Below are positions 62,974-64,000 of a stretch of 64,000 bases of DNA, piece after piece. Source of the DNA: Hyphomicrobium_A sp963817485 (GTDB taxonomy: Bacteria; Pseudomonadota; Alphaproteobacteria; Rhizobiales; Hyphomicrobiaceae); contig CAWFOR010000004.1 in assembly GCA_963817485.1 (NCBI GenBank), positions 66,625-130,624 of the forward strand, given 5' to 3'. Under the pieces are notes generated by a model, which was not told the origin of the DNA, made no database searches, and saw only the letters and a list, made by a program, of their open reading frames with translations. The translations under genes and the position numbers were made by a program. Every line of letters begins with the position of its first letter. Position 1 is the first letter of the stretch.

Positions 62974-64000
62974 TCAGTGCCGGAAGTGCCGCATGCCGGT
63001 GAAGACCATGGCGATGCCGGCCTTGTCGGCGGCGGCGATGACGTCGGCGTCGCCCTTGGAGCCGCCCGGCTGGATGACGGCCGTGGCCCCGGCGGCGGCC
63101 GCTTCCTCGACGCCGTCGGGGAACGGGAAGAAGGCATCCGAGCCGACGACCGCGCCGCGCGCCAACGGTTCCTTGGCGCCCGTTGCGGCGGCGGCGTCCG
63201 CGGCCTTGAGCCCGGCGATGCGCGCGCGGAATTGATGCGGCTCATCTGGCCCGTCCGACGCCGCCGCGCCATCCTTCACATAGACGATGGCGCTCCTATG
63301 CGTTCGCCACCTTGAAGGCAAACAGCAAGTCGCAAGCTCCCGCTCGGTCGGCGCACGCTTGGTCACGACCTTCAGGTCGGCCGCGCCGATGCAGCCGTTG
63401 TCGCGCGACTGCACAGCGTGCCAGTTGTAGCGCACCACGACACCCGGTGCGCGCGGATCGGGCAAGCCGCCGGCCGTCAAGAGGCGCAGGTTCTTCTTGC
63501 CCGCAAAGATCGCCTTCGCCTCCGCCGTTGCGTCGGGTGCGATTACCACCTCGGTGAACACTTGGCGATCTCCTCGGCGGCGGACGCGTCGATGGTGCCG
63601 CTGAGCGCGACGACACCGCCGAAGGTGCTCACCGGATCGCAGCGCAGTGCCTTGAGGTAGGCCTCCTCGAGCGTCGGCGCCGTCGCCGCCCCGCAGGGGT
63701 TGGCGTGCTTGATGATGGCGACGGCCGGCTGCGCGCCACCAGGACCAGCTCGTAGGCCGCATCCGTGTCGTTGAGGTTGTTGTAGGAGGGCAGCTTGCCC
63801 TGGTGCTGCACGGCGGTAGCCACACCGGGACGCGCGTCGCCCGAAACGTAGAAGGCCGCCGATTGATGCCGGGTTCTCGCCATAGCGCAGGGCTTGCGCG
63901 CGCTTGCACGCAACGTGCGCCACCCGCGCGCCTGATCGCCGCCGCAAACCAGTTGCTGATGGCGGCATCGTAGGCCGCAGTGCGGGCATAAGCCTTTGCG
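62974..64000 (-). CDS. purH: bifunctional purine biosynthesis protein PurH, N-terminal part outside the window, many frameshifts
   Basis: PurH performs the last two steps to IMP (AICAR formyltransferase and IMP cyclohydrolase). The visible part is the formyltransferase domain. In changing frames it reads R-Y-G-E-N-P-H-Q-S-A-A-F-Y, L-S-Y-N-N-L-N-D-T-D-A-A-Y-E-like, A-I-I-K-H-A-N-P-C-G-A-A, F-G-G-V-V-A-L, V-R-Y-N-W-H-A-V-Q-S-R-D-N-G-C-I-G-A, I-Q-P-G-G-S-K-G-D and F-T-G-M-R-H-F-R-H at the stop (62974). At least four base errors are needed over about 1 kb, including the catalytic K-H-A-N-P-C-G, which is intact. The high error rate near the window end suggests low coverage. Confidence 0.9.
   Translation of the reverse strand, partial: AKAYARTAAYDAAISNWFAAAIRRAGGARCVQARASPALWREPGINRRPSTFRATRVPVWLPPCSTRASCPPTTTSTTRMRPTSWSWWRAAGRRHHQARQPLRGGDGADARGGLPQGTALRSGEHLRRCRRAQRHHRRVRRRGDRQVFTEVVIAPDATAEAKAIFAGKKNLRLLTAGGLPDPRAPGVVVRYNWHAVQSRDNGCIGAADLKVVTKRAPTERELATCCLPSRWRTHRSAIVYVKDGAAASDGPDEPHQFRARIAGLKAADAAAATGAKEPLARGAVVGSDAFFPFPDGVEEAAAAGATAVIQPGGSKGDADVIAAADKAGIAMVFTGMRHFRH

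Overview
The window is a 64 kb stretch of a GC-rich chromosome from an alphaproteobacterium, most likely of the order Hyphomicrobiales (Rhizobiales). The evidence is gene order. The minus strand carries the block rimP-nusA-ylxR-infB-rbfA-truB-rpsO-pnp. It also carries tsaB-rimI-fur-acyltransferase-miaB-phoH-ybeY-corC-lnt-xre-metK-trmB, an arrangement typical of rhizobia and relatives. An ornithine-lipid acyltransferase (OlsB type), an intracellular PHB depolymerase with a cysteine nucleophile, a malic enzyme fused to a phosphotransacetylase-like domain, and an Irr-box-like site before an nfuA-type gene fit the same group. Genus-level placement is not possible from this sequence alone.

Layout. 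0-3.2 kb: a 5'-truncated Sel1-repeat protein and three small exported proteins of unknown function. 3.3-14 kb: the ribosome maturation, translation and RNA decay block. 14-25 kb: metK, the Xre regulator, envelope and 16S/tRNA maturation genes, a Fur-family regulator and the tsaB/rimI pair. 25-37.3 kb: nitroreductase, NfuA-like Fe-S carrier, universal stress protein, trpS, murJ, rhomboid protease, an OmpA-like protein, glnD and mutS. 37.5-41.9 kb: maeB, phaZ and a glutathione transferase. 42-49.6 kb: a signalling island, described below. 49.6-60 kb: an OlsB-type acyltransferase, a hybrid histidine kinase, YbbN, a Lon-N protein, ProX-type deacylase, tRNA-Gly, a ParA-like ATPase and a lemA/TPM-domain cluster. 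60-64 kb: an MFS transporter, two small proteins, a GNAT acetyltransferase and purH, which runs off the window.

The most interesting part is 42-49.6 kb. A CqsA/LqsA-type autoinducer synthase converges on a six-TM CqsS/LqsS-like sensor kinase that carries the N-terminal QPYES signature. The kinase is divergent from a LqsR-like response regulator with no DNA-binding domain. Next come a FadL-type outer-membrane channel for hydrophobic molecules and a PAS-GGDEF-EAL protein. I read this as a complete alpha-hydroxyketone quorum-sensing module in a rhizobial-type bacterium, with a candidate signal port and a c-di-GMP output. FNR/FixK-type boxes lie upstream of both the synthase (one mismatch) and the GGDEF-EAL gene (perfect), which suggests coupling to oxygen limitation.

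Sequence quality. At least twenty single-base-type frameshifts break essential or highly conserved genes: pnp, truB, rimP, lnt, corC, phoH, miaB, glnD, mutS, purH and others. Many sit in short homopolymers, and several pairs compensate each other. They look like sequencing or assembly errors rather than gene decay, and they are densest after about 61 kb. Coordinates of such genes are given for the whole reconstructed span. The 42-56 kb region shows no such breaks.
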